From assembly GCF_932526225.1 (NCBI RefSeq), contig NC_064034.1, forward strand, positions 748,501-808,500: a stretch of 60,000 nucleotides of DNA. Reading direction: 5' to 3'. A program made the translations under genes and the position numbers. Positions 1-13,202 of this stretch are shown here, piece after piece. The first letter of the stretch is position 1, and each line of letters begins with the position of its first letter. The notes beneath the pieces were generated by a model. That model saw only the letters and a program-made list of their open reading frames with translations. It searched no databases and had not been told where the DNA came from. This DNA is from Nematostella vectensis (Eukaryota > Cnidaria > Anthozoa > Actiniaria > Edwardsiidae).

Positions 1-652
1 AAGCACAAACTAAATTGCTTCGGAAATCGAAACTTTCCTCGGTGAAAACTCGCTGAAACTGATCCCGCGAAAAGGATATAGATTATTCTACAACCGGAAT
101 TACGTCACGAGGCATAGCTTCCGGAACTTTGCGTTACCCGACACATCACGTCGAGGCTTGATCATGCTCGTGATCTGTACGTCTCTACTCCGGAAAAACT
201 CGGATTCTCATCGACTGTAAACGGCAAAATACGAGTGGTTATCGAATACTTATTTCATCCAAGATGGCGGCAAAATTGTAAAAAAAAACTCTGCAGGGAG
301 AAATGCACATTCGTTTTGAGATTCTTTCATAAGCTTTTTTTTTACTAGCTATTGTCATCAAGCTTGTGTGTTCTTAGATGTTTCGTTGGTTGAGTATCTC
401 AAGTTGAATGGTAAGGGGTTTTTTTTCAATTTTTTAATATGCGTTGTCAAACTTGTTAGTGATCTATTGTACAAGTACGACGTTTGCATGTGTATTGTGA
501 GTTTTTCGTCAAAGAAACAAAATTATGTTTATAGAGTCGCCAGGCCAGGACGGTGATAGTACTTGATGAAGATGAGAAGACATTTCCACAAACCAAACAC
601 ACAAGGTAAAACAAGCTTTGCAAGAAAGTAAAGGAACTCTATTCATTTCACC
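1..652 (+). promoter_or_regulatory. Upstream region of RAD17, putative promoter and 5' UTR
   Basis: No supportable coding region was found in this stretch. Three short motifs stand out. An E2F-like CCCGCGAAAA lies at 64-73, an ATF/CREB-like TTACGTCAC at 100-108, and a perfect YY1-type CAAGATGGCGGC at 260-271. The last typically sits just downstream of transcription starts of housekeeping genes, and its ATG would open only a five-codon upstream ORF. A promoter here fits a cell-cycle-related gene starting at 653, but motif matches this short can arise by chance. Confidence 0.35.
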
Positions 653-3600
653 ATGGCTAGCAGCCCTTCTTCTCATATTTATCCCACGTTCGGGTTTTTT
701 TGGTATTTTCATATTCTCTATTTTTTTAATGTATTTGCTGTGGTTTGTCTCTTATTGTTGTTGTTTTTCATCAACAGCTCCTCACAGAAAGTGAAGTCCA
801 GTAGACCTCTGCAAGGAAAGAGTGGACCCACAAAGAGCGCATCATCATCAGTATGAAACTGATTTTACTTACTTTTATTAGAGACCCTGTGCCATTTGAG
901 CTGTTGAGAGTTCGCTTCCATCCTGAATCACTCCCATTTTAGAAAAGTTACAGTACTAACCCTCAAAAACTGTTTAAACAAATCAAATCATCACCAGCTT
1001 TTCCAGGGCCAAATGTTCATATTTTCCTTTATGGCTTACCTTTGTCTTCCATTTATTCTGTGATTATTTTATATATTGTGATTGTGATTGGCAAACAAAT
1101 ACACTGAAGAGAAAATGAATTGCTGGACAGCTTCCATGAGTGCCTCCCTGCTATCTTTGAATCTCAAAATAAAAAAAAGTCAAAATGAATGGTGATCATG
1201 CTTCTTACTTTGTTATCTTCTTTGATTGTTGTGTTTTTAGCAAAAGAAAAAATGGATATATTCATCATTTGGGGACTTCGGGGACCAATTTGACATTCCA
1301 GACTCAAAACAAAAGAAAAAACAGACAGAACTGACTTCTTTTATTGATGAACACAACAAGATCTCAATAAAAGTAAAAAAGCTGGAAGATGAATTATGGA
1401 TAGAAAAATACAAACCAACAACAGAAGTAAGATGCTGATTATGTCCTGGTTCTTTTTATTTTTAATTTTAATTATTCTTGCATACATAGGTATCGAGTCA
1501 GGAAATCTGTACCTGTTTGGGTTTTTTTCACAGATTGAGCTTGCAGTGCATAAAAAGAAAGTAGCTGAAGTGCGATGCTGGCTTTTAGAGCAGTTGACCT
1601 CAAAGGTAATATTTTTCCTGTAACATTTATTATGCCATCCCATTTTTACCCTTTCGTGAGCTAATGGGTTTTAAAAAAGGTGTTATTAATTTGATTTATA
1701 TGTATAAACAGTTTTTTCTATACTGGGTACAATTGATTCAGCTGTAATAAGTGGGAGTGGTGGGATCTAGTCTTGATCTGATTTTACTTTTGAATAACAT
1801 ACATGTAAATAAAATGTAATTCTGTACTTTTTGTCACAGCCTTCAAATGCAATATTATTGCTAACTGGGCCAGTTGGTGCTGGAAAAACTGCCACCATTC
1901 ATATGCTTCAAACAGAGTTATCATTTGAGATTCAAGAATGGATCAACCCCCTAGTGACGACAGATGAAGGTACTTAAGATTAACTTATTTAGATACCACA
2001 GCGTATGCCACTGGCATCTATTCAGGATGATATTTACAGTATTCAGGATTAGTAATTACCTATAGTCACTTAATTCCAGTTGACTATGTGAAATTAGTTC
2101 AATGTTTGAGGTCTAATTTCAATGTTTGAGGTCTATATTTATATTTTGAGTCCCCTTTACAGTATCCCTTTGAGGGCAGTGCCTAAACAAGTGAATTGGT
2201 ACTTTTCTCTTTTCTTAGAACTCAGCAACAACGACTACTCCAAGTTCATGTCCTATCAGTCACAGCTCTCCCAGTTCAAAGAGTTCCTCCTGAGAGCAAA
2301 CAAATACCCAACCCTATCCATATTTGGAACTAGTACTGATGCAAAACCAAGGAAAGTCATCCTGGTAGAGGTATGTTGTTTGCAGTAGTAAAAATATACA
2401 GGTGTATTTCAAAACAGATATAATTTGTTGTTTTGTTTTACAAAATATAGGACCTTCCAAATATATTCTTCCGTGATTCAAAGAAGTTTCATGAAGTGTT
2501 GCAGTAAGTTGAATTATTGTTTTTAGTTTTTGATAGTACATGGATAGGCATTATTTGTCACCATTTATGTACTTTTACAGGTCATATCAGTCTGCTGGGA
2601 GAAGTCCAGTTGTCCTTATTATATCTGACAGTCACCATGGAGACTCTAATGTTCACCGGTTATTGCCCAAGAGTGTGCAGGAAAGCTTGGGGGTGACCTC
2701 CATCAGGTAAGAAGAGACATTTGTCAAATCAACTCCACTTGACAAACTACTGACTGATTTTTTCCCCTGTTTTATTTTGATAGTTTTAACCCTATTGCTC
2801 GTACAAGTCTTGTCAAAACCTTGAATAGAATTGCTTCTTCCGAAAACCAGAAGGTAAATTAAATACCTAATGAGGTCAATGTTTCTTTTTATGATACAAT
2901 GAAGAATAATGGGGGCAGACCTCAGTTATTGTTGGTGTTGTAGGATTGGGGATTACTTTTGTACTGTTTATTGTTATGTTTTGTTATGTTTACTGTTTAC
3001 TGTTTATAAAGAGAGTGTGTTCACTTTTTCTCCATGTTTTGGTAAACAGGAAGAGAGCGCTTATTTCCTTTGTTTTGTAAGCTGGAATAGAGTTCATATT
3101 GTCTGTTTGTTTTGAAAGCTAAAAGAGAGTAAAACACTCATCATGTTTCTCTGTGAGTTTTTTTATTGTGTCCCTGTCTTGTAGGCTGGGTGGGATTTTT
3201 TATTGTCTTCCTGTTGTGTAGGCTTTGATTTTTTTTTGTCTTCCTGTCTTTAGGCTGGACGTGAGTTTGTGCTGCCTGGTAAAGAGGCGATTGAGGGGCT
3301 TGCTCAAAGCAGCACTGGTGATATCCGAACAGCTATAAATGCATTGCAGTTTTCTTGTCTCAGAGGTAAGTTAAAGCATCATTTAGTGTACTGTGTAACA
3401 AAGAGGATTACATACAATAGGTTATGCTCATTGGCATGTACCTAGACTTATATTTGTGTTTCCATTTATGACCCTGACTTGGTAGGATACATATAGGTGC
3501 CTATGTTTTTTGTAGTGAAGGGCATGCTAATTAAAATCTGACATCCTAGTGGACACAGGGCATAGAGCATGGAAATGCAGGTGGCACCCCTCCCTATGTT

Positions 3601-6600
3601 TTCTCACTCCTTCTAGTGCCACTTACCACACCCATGCATAGCACCAGAGGATAAGTCAATAGATTGCCAATAAGTCGATAAATTGCCTATATGGTCATTT
3701 CTTGATTAGATGCTCATCCTAGTATCATTTGTTAATGCCTGCAGAGCATCCAAGACCTAAGACTAGCAACCTGTCATTGCTGAAGAAAACTAAATCAGGA
3801 ACTTCTGTACAGAAGACGTCATGGCAAAATCGGTTGTCAGAAGACAGCTCTAGGGCAGGCCAAGATTCAGGCGAACCATCTGTGTTATCTGCCATTGGTG
3901 GGCGGGATAGCTCTATATTCCTATTTAGAGCACTGGGGAAAATACTCTACTGTAAACGTATGTTTTCTCTTTCGATAGCTAAACAAAGTTGCTGTATTTT
4001 TTTGCTACAAAAGTGTTATACAAATGAGTTACAGAGCCAAGATTCTCTGAGAGCTCTTAACATTTTTTTTCAAGTTTGGTCTACACATAGTATTTTCTGT
4101 TTTAAACTATTTATACTGTTTTATATTACTGTTTTTCTCTCATTTTTATACCTGTATGTACGTTCCACTAGAAAATATTTAGGAGATGGTGTTGAATGAA
4201 CCACAAATTTTGTTAAATCAATGATGTGTTGTTTATTGAAAAAAAATTGGTGAATTTTAATTTCAAGATTCTCCAATCTAAGCTTTACTTCATTTTGAGC
4301 TGCTAAATTTTCTTTACATTTTGACTTCCTGGTGAGGAATGTTAACATGCCTCTCTGAACAGGAGACCCTGTAACATCTGACAAGGACCTGCTACCTCCT
4401 CATCTCACCCACTGTGCTAGGAACACTCCGCAGTTCTGCCCAGAGGTGAGAGGTCGTCTTGGGTTTGCCTTCTCTTTGTTTGGGGGGAGGTGCTGTTGGG
4501 GATGTATGTAGCAAAGCAAAAATGTTGGCAAAAGCACCTGTGCTGTGTATTTGAACATAGAATTTTGATAAGCAGTACTGTAGGTTCTAGAAGATCTTTC
4601 AACACTCAACAAGAAATATCTGGTTTATGTTATCAGGAGGTTGCTGAGAGGGCACACCTGTCCAGTGAACTGCTTCAGTTGTACCTTCATCAGAACTATC
4701 TGGATTTCTTCACCGATCTGGACAGTGTGGTCAGTCTTTGATAATACTGTATTACCAGTTCCTAAAGTTACTCTACTTGCTTCTTGTGTCACACCAGCAG
4801 GTGTGTACCAAGGATCCCCTGGGGGTGGCCCCTATGTATACATTCCTGTCTCATCAATACCAGTATTCTAGTTAATCATAACACAGAATGCAGATTTGCT
4901 TGATGAACCTTGAGCAGACATACACACAAACCCCTGTTTTTGGTTGATTTTGGTGATTTGTTGAGTCACAGCCCATTTTAAATTCTGTTTGAAAAAGAAA
5001 TACCTTAGGATTCATGTGCTTGCAGTGCTACTGAGCAGTTCTTGAATCAGCATTATTCACTTCTTGTTTTTTCTTATGTTCTTGGTTATGTTCTGTTTTT
5101 GTCCCCATCAGGAAGTTGCGCTTGAGTACATGAGCGATGCTGATATGATGTCTGCTGTGTGGATGGTATGTATAAAAAAATAGAGTACATGAACAATGCT
5201 GATATGATATCTGCTGTGTGGATGGTATGTATGAGTGATGCTTATATGATGTCGGCTGTGTGGATAGTATGTATGAGTGATGCTGATATGATGTCTGCTG
5301 TGTGGATGGTATGTATGAGCGATGCTGATATGATGTCTGCTTTGTGGATGGTATGTATGAGCGATGCTGATATGATGTCTCATGTGTGGATGGTGTGTAT
5401 GAGTGATGCTGATATGATGTCTGCTGTGTGGATGATATGTATGAGCGATGCTGATATGATGTCTGCTTTGTGGATGGTATGTATGAGCGATGTTGATATG
5501 ATGTCTCATGTGTGGATGGTATGTATGAGCGATGCTGATATGATGTCTCATGTGTGGATGGTATGTATGAGCGATGCTGATAGGATGTCTCACGTGTGGA
5601 TGGTATGTATGAGAGGTGCTGATATGATGTCTCATGTGTGGATGGTATGTATGAGCGATGCTGATAGGATGTCTCATGTGTGGATGGTATGTATGAGCGA
5701 TGCTGATATGATGTCTCATGTGTGGATGATATGTATGAGCGATGCCGATATGATGTCTCATGTGTGGATTGTATGTATGAGCGATGCTGATATGATGTCT
5801 GCTGTGTGGATGGTATGTATGAGCGATGCTGATAGGATGTCTCATGTGTGGATGGTATGTATGAGCGATGCTGATATGATGTCTCATGTGTGGATGGTAT
5901 GTATGAGCGATGCTGATATGATGTCTCATGTGTGGATGGTATGTATGAGCGATGCTGATAGGATGTCTCACGTGTGGATGGTATGTATGAGCGATGCTGA
6001 TATGATGTCTCATGTGTGGATGGTATGTATGAGCGATGCTGATAGGATGTCTCATGTGTGGATGGTATGTATGAGCGATGCTGATATGATGTCTCATGTC
6101 TGGGTGCTACTGTATGTATAAAAAATAAAGCACTGGCGCAATTCCTGGCGCAATTCCTGGCGCAAACAGACACAGGTTCTTTCATAGTGGGAAAAGGCAA
6201 GGAAACTTTCACGGTCGTTTTTTAGAGAAACGAACATGACATGCTTGTAATTAAAAGGAAAGGAGACCCAATACAAATTACATGGCGGGGGTTCCATTTG
6301 CCTGGATCTGCCAACGATTGCAACAGTATAACCGTCTGTCTTAATAATTAACTTAAAAAAAAAAGGGGAAACAATCTCTGCCATGGTTCATCATCTCAGT
6401 TCATCGACTTGTTTTGTGTCGGCAGCACCGTTCTTTGCTAGTACCATACATGGCGAGTATTGCAACGCGTGGCCTAATGTTTGCCAATGCACGTTACGGC
6501 CCCACGCCAGGTTTCTCTGCACCAAGCCGAGGAGGCTGGAGGCCGCTTCATAAACCCCAGTGGTTTGAGATCAATAAACGAGTGAGTACACACCCACCTG

Positions 6601-9600
6601 ACGACACAACCACCTTGGCCTGCATATTCTGAGGACACACCCACCTTGACCTGCTTATTCTGAGTACACACCCACCTTGGCCTGCTTATTCTGAGTACAC
6701 ACCCACCTTGACCTGCTTATTCTGAGTACACACCCACCTTGGCCTGCTTATTCTGAGTACACACCCACCTTGGCCTGCTTATTCTGAGTACACACCCACC
6801 TTGGCCTGCTTATTCTGAGTACACACCCACCTTGGCCTGCTTATACTGAGTACACACCCACCTTGGCCTGCTTATTCTGAGTACACACCCACCTTGGCCT
6901 GCTTATTCTGAGTACACACCCACCTTGGCCTGCTTATACTGAGTACACCCACCTTTGCCTGCTTATTCTGAGTACACCCACCTTGCCCTGCTTATTCTGA
7001 GTACACACCCACCTTGACCTGCTTATTCTGAGTACACCCACCTTGACCTGCTTATTCTGAGTACACACCCACCTTGGCCTGCTTATTCTGAGGACACACC
7101 CACCTTGGCTTGCTTATTCTGAGTACACACCCACCTTGCCCTGCTTATTCTGAGTACACCCACCTTGCCCTGCTTATTCTGAGTACACACCCACCTTGGC
7201 CTGCTTATTCTGAGTACACACCCACCTTGCCCTGCTTATTCTGAGTACACACCCACCTTGACCTGCTTATTCTGAGTACACCCACCTTGACCTGCTTATT
7301 CTGAGTACACCCACCTTGGCCTGCTTATTCTGAGTACACCCACCTTGCCCTGCTTATTCTGAGTACACACCCACCTTGGCCTGCTTATTCTGAGTACACA
7401 CCCACCTTGACCTGCTTATTCCGAGGACACCCACCTTGGCCTGCTTATTCTGAGTACACACCCACCTTGGCCTGCTTATTCTGAGTACACACCCACCTTG
7501 ACCTGCTTATTCTGAGGACACCCACCTTGGCCTGCTTATTCTGAGTACACACCCACCTTGACCTGCTTATTCTGAGTACACCCACCTTGACCTGCTTATT
7601 CTGAGTACACACCCACCTTGACCTACTTATTCTGAGTACACCCACCTTGCCCTGCTTATTCTGAGTACACACCCACCTTGCCCTGCTTATTCTGAGTACA
7701 CACCCACCTTGGCCTGGTTATTCTGAGTACACACCCACCTTGGCCTGCTTATTCTGAGTACACCCACCTTGCCCTGCTTATTCTGAGTACACACCCACCT
7801 TGGCCTGGTTATTCTGAGTACACCCACCTTGGCCTGCTTATTCTGAGTACACACCCACCTTGGCCTGCTTATTCTGAGTACACACCCACCTTGGCCTGCT
7901 TATTCTGAGTACACACCCACCTTGACCTGGTTATTCTGAGTACACACCCACCTTGACCTGGTTATTCTGAGTACACCCACCTTGGCCTGGTTATTCTGAG
8001 TACACCCACCTTGCCCTGCTTATTCTGAGTACACACCCACCTTGGCCTGGTTATTCTGAGTACACACCCACCTTGGCCTGCTTATTCTGAGTACACACCC
8101 ACCTTGACCTGGTTATTCTGAGTACACCCACCTTGGCCTGCTTATTCTGAGTACACACCCACCTTGACCTGCTTATTCTGAGTACACACCCACATTGGCC
8201 TGCTTATTCTGAGTACACACCCACCTTGGCCTGGTTATTCTGAGTACACCCACCTTGCCCTGCTTATTCTGAGTACACACCCACCTTGGCCTGGTTATTC
8301 TGAGTACACACCCACCTTGGCCTGCTTATTCTGAGTACACCCACCTTGCCCTGCTTATTCTGAGTACACACCCACCTTGACCTGGTTATTCTGAGTACAC
8401 CCACCTTGGCCTGCTTATTCTGAATACACACCCACCTTGACCTGCTTATTCTGAGTACACCCACCTTGCCCTGCTTATTCTGAGTACACACCCACCTTGC
8501 CCTGCTTATTCTGAGTACACCCACCTTGACCTGCTTATTCTGAGTACACACCCACCTTGACCTACTTATTCTGAGTACACCCACCTTGCCCTGCTTATTC
8601 TGAGTACACACCCACCTTGCCCTGCTTATTCTGAGTACACACCCACCTTGGCCTGGTTATTCTGAGTACACACCCACCTTGGCCTGCTTATTCTGAGTAC
8701 ACCCACCTTGCCCTGCTTATTCTGAGTACACACCCACCTTGACCTGGTTATTCTGAGTACACCCACCTTGGCCTGCTTGTTCTGAATACACACCCACCTT
8801 GACCTGCTTATTCTGAGTACACCCACCTTGCCCTGCTTATTCTGAGTACACACCCACCTTGGCCTGCTTATACTGAGTACACACCCACCTTGGCCTGGTT
8901 ATTCTGAGTACACCCACCTTGCCCTGCTTATTCTGAGTACACCCACCTTGCCCTGCTTATTTTGAGTACACACCCACCTTGACCTGCTTATTCTGAGTAC
9001 ACACCCACCTTGGCCTGCTTATTCTGAGTACACACCCACCTTGACCTGCTTATTCTGAGTACACACCCACCTTGGCCTGGTTATTCTGAGTACACCCACC
9101 TTGGCCTGCTTATTCTGAATACACACCCACCTTGACCTGCTTATTCTGAGTACACCCACCTTGCCCTGCTTATTCTGAGTACACACCCACCTTGGCCTGC
9201 TTATACTGAGTACACACCCACCTTGGCCTGGTTATTCTGAGTACACCCACCTTGCCCTGCTTATTCTGAGTACACCCACCTTGCCCTGCTTATTTTGAGT
9301 ACACACCCACCTTGACCTGGTTATTCTGAGTACACCCACCTTGCCCTGGTTATTCTGAGTACACCCATCTTGGCCTGCTTATTCTGAGTACACACCCACC
9401 TTGACCTGCTTATTCTGAGTACACCCACCTTGCCCTGCTTATTCTGAGTACACACCCACCTTGGCCTGCTTATTCTGAGTACACCCACCTTGCCCTGCTT
9501 ATTCTGAGTGCACACCCACCTTGACCTGCTTATTCTGAGTACACCCACCTTGCCCTGCTTATTCTGAGTACACACCCACCTTGCCCTGCTTATTCTGAGT

Positions 9601-12402
9601 ACACCCACCTTGCCCTGCTTATTCTGAGTACACCCACCTTGCCCTGGTTATTCTGAGTACACACCCACCTTGACCTGCTTATTCTGAGTACACCCACCTT
9701 GACCTGCTTATTCTGAGTACACACCCACCTTGGCCTGCTTATTCTGAGTACACACCCACCTTGCCCTGCTTATTCTGAGTACACACCCACCTTGACCTGC
9801 TTATTCTGAGTACACCCACCTTGACCTGCTTATTCTGAGTACACACCCACCTTGGCCTGCTTATTCTGAGTACACACCCACCTTGCCCTGCTTATTCTGA
9901 GTACACACCCACCTTGACCTGCTTATTCTGAGTACACCCACCTTGACCTGCTTATTCTGAGTACACCCACCTTGACCTGCTTATTCTGAGTACACCCACC
10001 TTGGCCTGCTTATTCTGAGTACACACCCACCTTGACCTGGTTATTCTGAGTACACCCACCTTGCCCTGGTTATTCTGAGTACACCCACCTTGGCCTGCTT
10101 ATTCTGAGTACACACCCACCTTGCCCTGCTTATTCTGAGTACACACCCACCTTGGCCTGCTTATTTTGAGTACACACCCACCTTGGCCTGCTTATTCTGA
10201 GTACACACCCACCTTGCCCTGCTTATTCTGAGTACACCCACCTTGGCCTGCTTATTCTGAGTACACACCCACCTTGACCTGGTTATTCTGAGTACACACC
10301 CACCTTGACCTGCTTATTCTGAGTACACACCCACCTTGGCCTGCTTATTCTGAGTACACACCCACCTTGGCCTGGTTATTCTGAGTACACACCCACCTTG
10401 GCCTGCTTATTCTGAGTACACACCCACCTTGGCCTGGTTATTCTGAGTACACACCCACCTTGGCCTGCTTATTCTGAGTACACACCCACCTTGGCCTGGT
10501 TATTCTGAGTACACACCCACCTTGGCCTGCTTATTCTGAGTACACACCCACCTTGGCCTGCTTATTCTGAGTACACACCCACCTTGGCCTGCTTATTCTG
10601 AGTACACACCCACCTTGACCTGCTTATTCTGAGTACACCCACCTTGACCTGCTTATTCTGAGTACACACCCACCTTGACCTGCTTATTCTGAGTACACCC
10701 ACCTTGGCCTGCTTATTCTGAGTACACACCCACCTTGACCTGCTTATACTGAGTACACACCCACCTTGACCTGGTTATTCTGAGTACACCCACCTTGCCC
10801 TGCTTATTCTGAGTACACACCCACCTTGACCTGGTTATTCTGAGTACACCCACCTTGGCCTGCTTATTCTGAGTACACACCCACCTTGCCCTGCTTATTC
10901 TGAGTACACACCCACCTTGGCCTGCTTATTCTGAGTACACACCCACCTTGACCTGCTTATTCTGAGTACACCCACCTTGGCCTGCTTATTCTGAGTACAC
11001 ACCCACCTTGCCCTGCTTATTCTGAGTACACACCCACCTTGCCCTGCTTATTCTGAGTACACACCCACCTTGCCCTGCTTATTCTGAGTACACACCCACC
11101 TTGCCCTGCTTATTCTGAGTACACACCCACCTTGGCTTGCTTATTCTGAGTACACACCCACCTTGCCCTGCTTATTCTGAGTACACACCCACCTTGGCCT
11201 GCTTATTCTGAGTACACCCACCTTGACCTGCTAATTCTGAGTACACCCATCTTGCCCTGCTTATTCTGAGTACACCCACCTTGCCCTGCTAATTCTACAA
11301 ATTTCGATACTTTTCATTTTCCTCAGATGCGTGATAGTAAACAGGCTGCACGGGCACTTTTCCCGGGTAAGCGGCTTATTAATGTATTATCATTGTTACC
11401 TACATATCAAGGTTTTCATTAGGAAGACAAGCTCTTTATTAAGAACACTCCGAACTCCACATTTCAAAATCTTCAGTCACACTATACAAATAAAACCTCA
11501 ATATAAAGAACACGTTTTCGGCGCTAAGGGTGACCGTTAGTTTTAACCTTTTAAAAAAGGTTAGGGTTAGGTTAGTTATATGGAAGTTCCACTCTATTGA
11601 TTGTTGACATCATGTTTAGTAGCTGGAAGTGATAGCTGTTTTTATTTCAACGTTGTCGTTACTTTTGGCTGTGCCATATTGTGTGTTGTGTTTTTATAGT
11701 AGCTAGCGCATTATATATGTCGTAGGATGTGTTTATAGCTAAAGCACATTATATATGTCGTATATATATATTATATATATGATGTGTTTATAGCTATAGC
11801 ACATTATATATATCGTATGATGTGTTTATAGCTATAGGACATTACACAGTTTTCTGGCTTTTAGATCATGCGTCGAACGCCACCGTTCTACATACAGAGA
11901 TATTACCATATTTGGCGATCACTGACGCTCCCCTCAAGACACCAGGTAACCTCGCCTTACTGTGTCGCGCATGCGCGCCTCTTTCTTTAGCCATACAAGA
12001 CACTCGTTTGTCATTTTCCGTAAATCTTTTTCCAGGACAAATAGAATTCCTCCAACAAATAGGTCGACTGCAAAGAGGACGGTCTTCTAACAGGTATTGG
12101 TAACGGATCTTTGTAGTGTTTATTGTTCTAAACGCACTTTTACCATTCGTGTTTAACGTTGCCATTGCTTGGTTAGGTCTTTCACTGTCACCTTGGACGA
12201 AAAGGACTGTGGCGGAGACTCTGACGAAGAGTCGGTCCCAGGTTCCCAGCCGGAGGCCTCGACGTCCCGGACGCTACAGGATGCTGGAGCGATTGTAACC
12301 GTGTTGGAGACTAGGGAGAGTCGGGCACCGTCCCTTGAGGAGGAGATTCTGTCTTGCGAGGAAGAAGATGTGGTTATTGGGGACTATGACGACGACTGGT
12401 GA
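653..12402 (+). CDS. RAD17: RAD17 checkpoint clamp-loader subunit, 19 exons
   Basis: AAA+ protein that replaces RFC1 in the clamp loader placing the 9-1-1 ring on damaged DNA in the nucleus. Exons: 653-702 (tentative), 778-850, 1241-1426, 1534-1605, 1840-1969, 2219-2370, 2451-2503, 2581-2706, 2784-2853, 3254-3365, 3745-3957, 4363-4445, 4637-4729, 5112-5165, 6426-6581, 11327-11366, 11865-11945, 12036-12093, 12177-12402. All phases agree and give about 675 residues (human RAD17 is about 680). Visible motifs: WIEKYKPTTE, IELAVHKKK, Walker A GPVGAGKT (about residues 137-144), Walker B VILVED, LIISDS, sensor-2-like GDIRTAINALQF, GKILYCK, LYLHQNYLDFF, RPLHKPQWF, IGRLQRGR, and an acidic tail ending DYDDDW. 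The start at 653 has a strong CACCATGG context, but the first intron (703-777, 75 nt and in frame) is uncertain. Two introns are swollen by minisatellites. Confidence 0.93.
5112..6112 (+). repeat. 42-bp minisatellite made of a RAD17 exon end plus its 5' splice site
   Basis: The exon at 5112-5165 ends in a stretch coding MSDADMMSAVWM followed by donor GTATGT. That same segment, 36 exonic bases plus the six-base donor, is repeated about 23 more times to 6112, with few substitutions (GCT to CAT in the codon before Val-Trp, TATGATG to TAGGATG). Because 42 is a multiple of three, long open frames run through the array on both strands. They are by-products: the true RAD17 frame meets a TAG right after the first donor, so the array is intronic. 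Confidence 0.95.
6582..11297 (+). repeat. 4.7-kb minisatellite, 29/31-bp unit, starting at a RAD17 donor site
   Basis: Unit is roughly TGAGTACACACCCACCTTGG followed by CCTGCTTATTC; a two-base CA indel gives the 29- and 31-bp forms and there are G/A/C variants after CTTG. About 155 copies. The first unit is the authentic 5' splice site GTGAGTACAC after the exon ending at 6581. The array fills almost the whole intron up to the acceptor before 11327. Some blocks recur as larger higher-order repeats, for example around 8264-8611 and 8626-8853. Confidence 0.97.
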
Positions 12403-13202
12403 ATAACAGGCAGAGTAACGGAAGTCTAGATCGTGCCATGACAACAAATGCTTTGGTATAGCAAGTTGGCCACATTGCAAAACGAGTTGGTGTTGGGCGA
12501 TTCTGAGTGAAAAAGACAGCCAGTTTGAATGCGATATCATGTTATATCATGTTATACCATGTAATGTCTGTGTATGATGCTATGGACAGATGAGTCCTAC
12601 TCAAGCATCTCAGGCGCCATGAGGTCGTTAAAGGAAAAGTTGTTGTAAATACTAAGTGTTCCTTGACGTTCCTAAACCGATCCGAACCAATAAAAACAAA
12701 TTATTTATAGATCCAATAGTCCCCAAGGATTATTATTTGTCAGATCTCACAGAAGACTTTATTCATTGGTTTACCCTCTAAAGGTGTGCTCTGATTTCTG
12801 TTTATGTGTTGGTTTGCCGTGATGTGTACAGTCACCGAACTAACCGCGTCTCTAAAACTCTACCCCTGCTTTATAGTAGGATGGCGTGTTAAAATGACCG
12901 TTTTGCACACTTTTGAGAAATAACACCAAACTTGGCAGATACAGGGCAAACTTATTGATTTCAGACGGCAACACCACCATGCTATCTGGCTTCGATTTTC
13001 TAAAAAAGAAACCGTGATGAGTCGCATTCGAGAATAGCGACTATGGCTGCCAAGATGGAGGCGACAAAGCACATGGCTGCCTTTATCTGTGGGGGCAAGC
13101 GAAAGAAGCTTCACAGAGCAACCTTGGAATTAAACGTTTAAGAAATAAGGGCCGGCAACAATGTTATATTGACCAAACTTTCATTCGGGGATATGGCCAA
13201 AA
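12403..13202 (+). other. RAD17 3' UTR and spacer
   Basis: A polyadenylation signal AATAAA lies at 12689-12694, about 290 bases after the RAD17 stop, so transcription probably ends near 12.7 kb. From 12700 to 13200 nothing firm is seen; a 32-codon plus-strand ORF beginning near 13032 is too short to call a gene. Confidence 0.55.
12689..12694 (+). terminator. RAD17 polyadenylation signal
   Basis: Canonical AATAAA about 290 bases downstream of the RAD17 stop, the first one after it. Confidence 0.6.

Noticed and set aside
5028-6212. Long ORFs on both strands (394, 329 and 320 codons) of Tyr/His/Ser or Met/Asp repeats
   Set aside because: All stem from the 42-bp array; unit length divisible by three keeps frames open. 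The RAD17 frame itself stops right after the first donor.
6582-11297. Possible CRISPR-like array
   Set aside because: Units are directly tandem with no unique spacers, and the setting is an animal intron.
11562-11575. Telomere-like TTAGGGTTAGG
   Set aside because: Only about two units; not an array and expected by chance.
13032-13140. Short ORF starting MAAKMEATKHM
   Set aside because: About 32 codons in apparently non-genic sequence next to the array; no supporting features.
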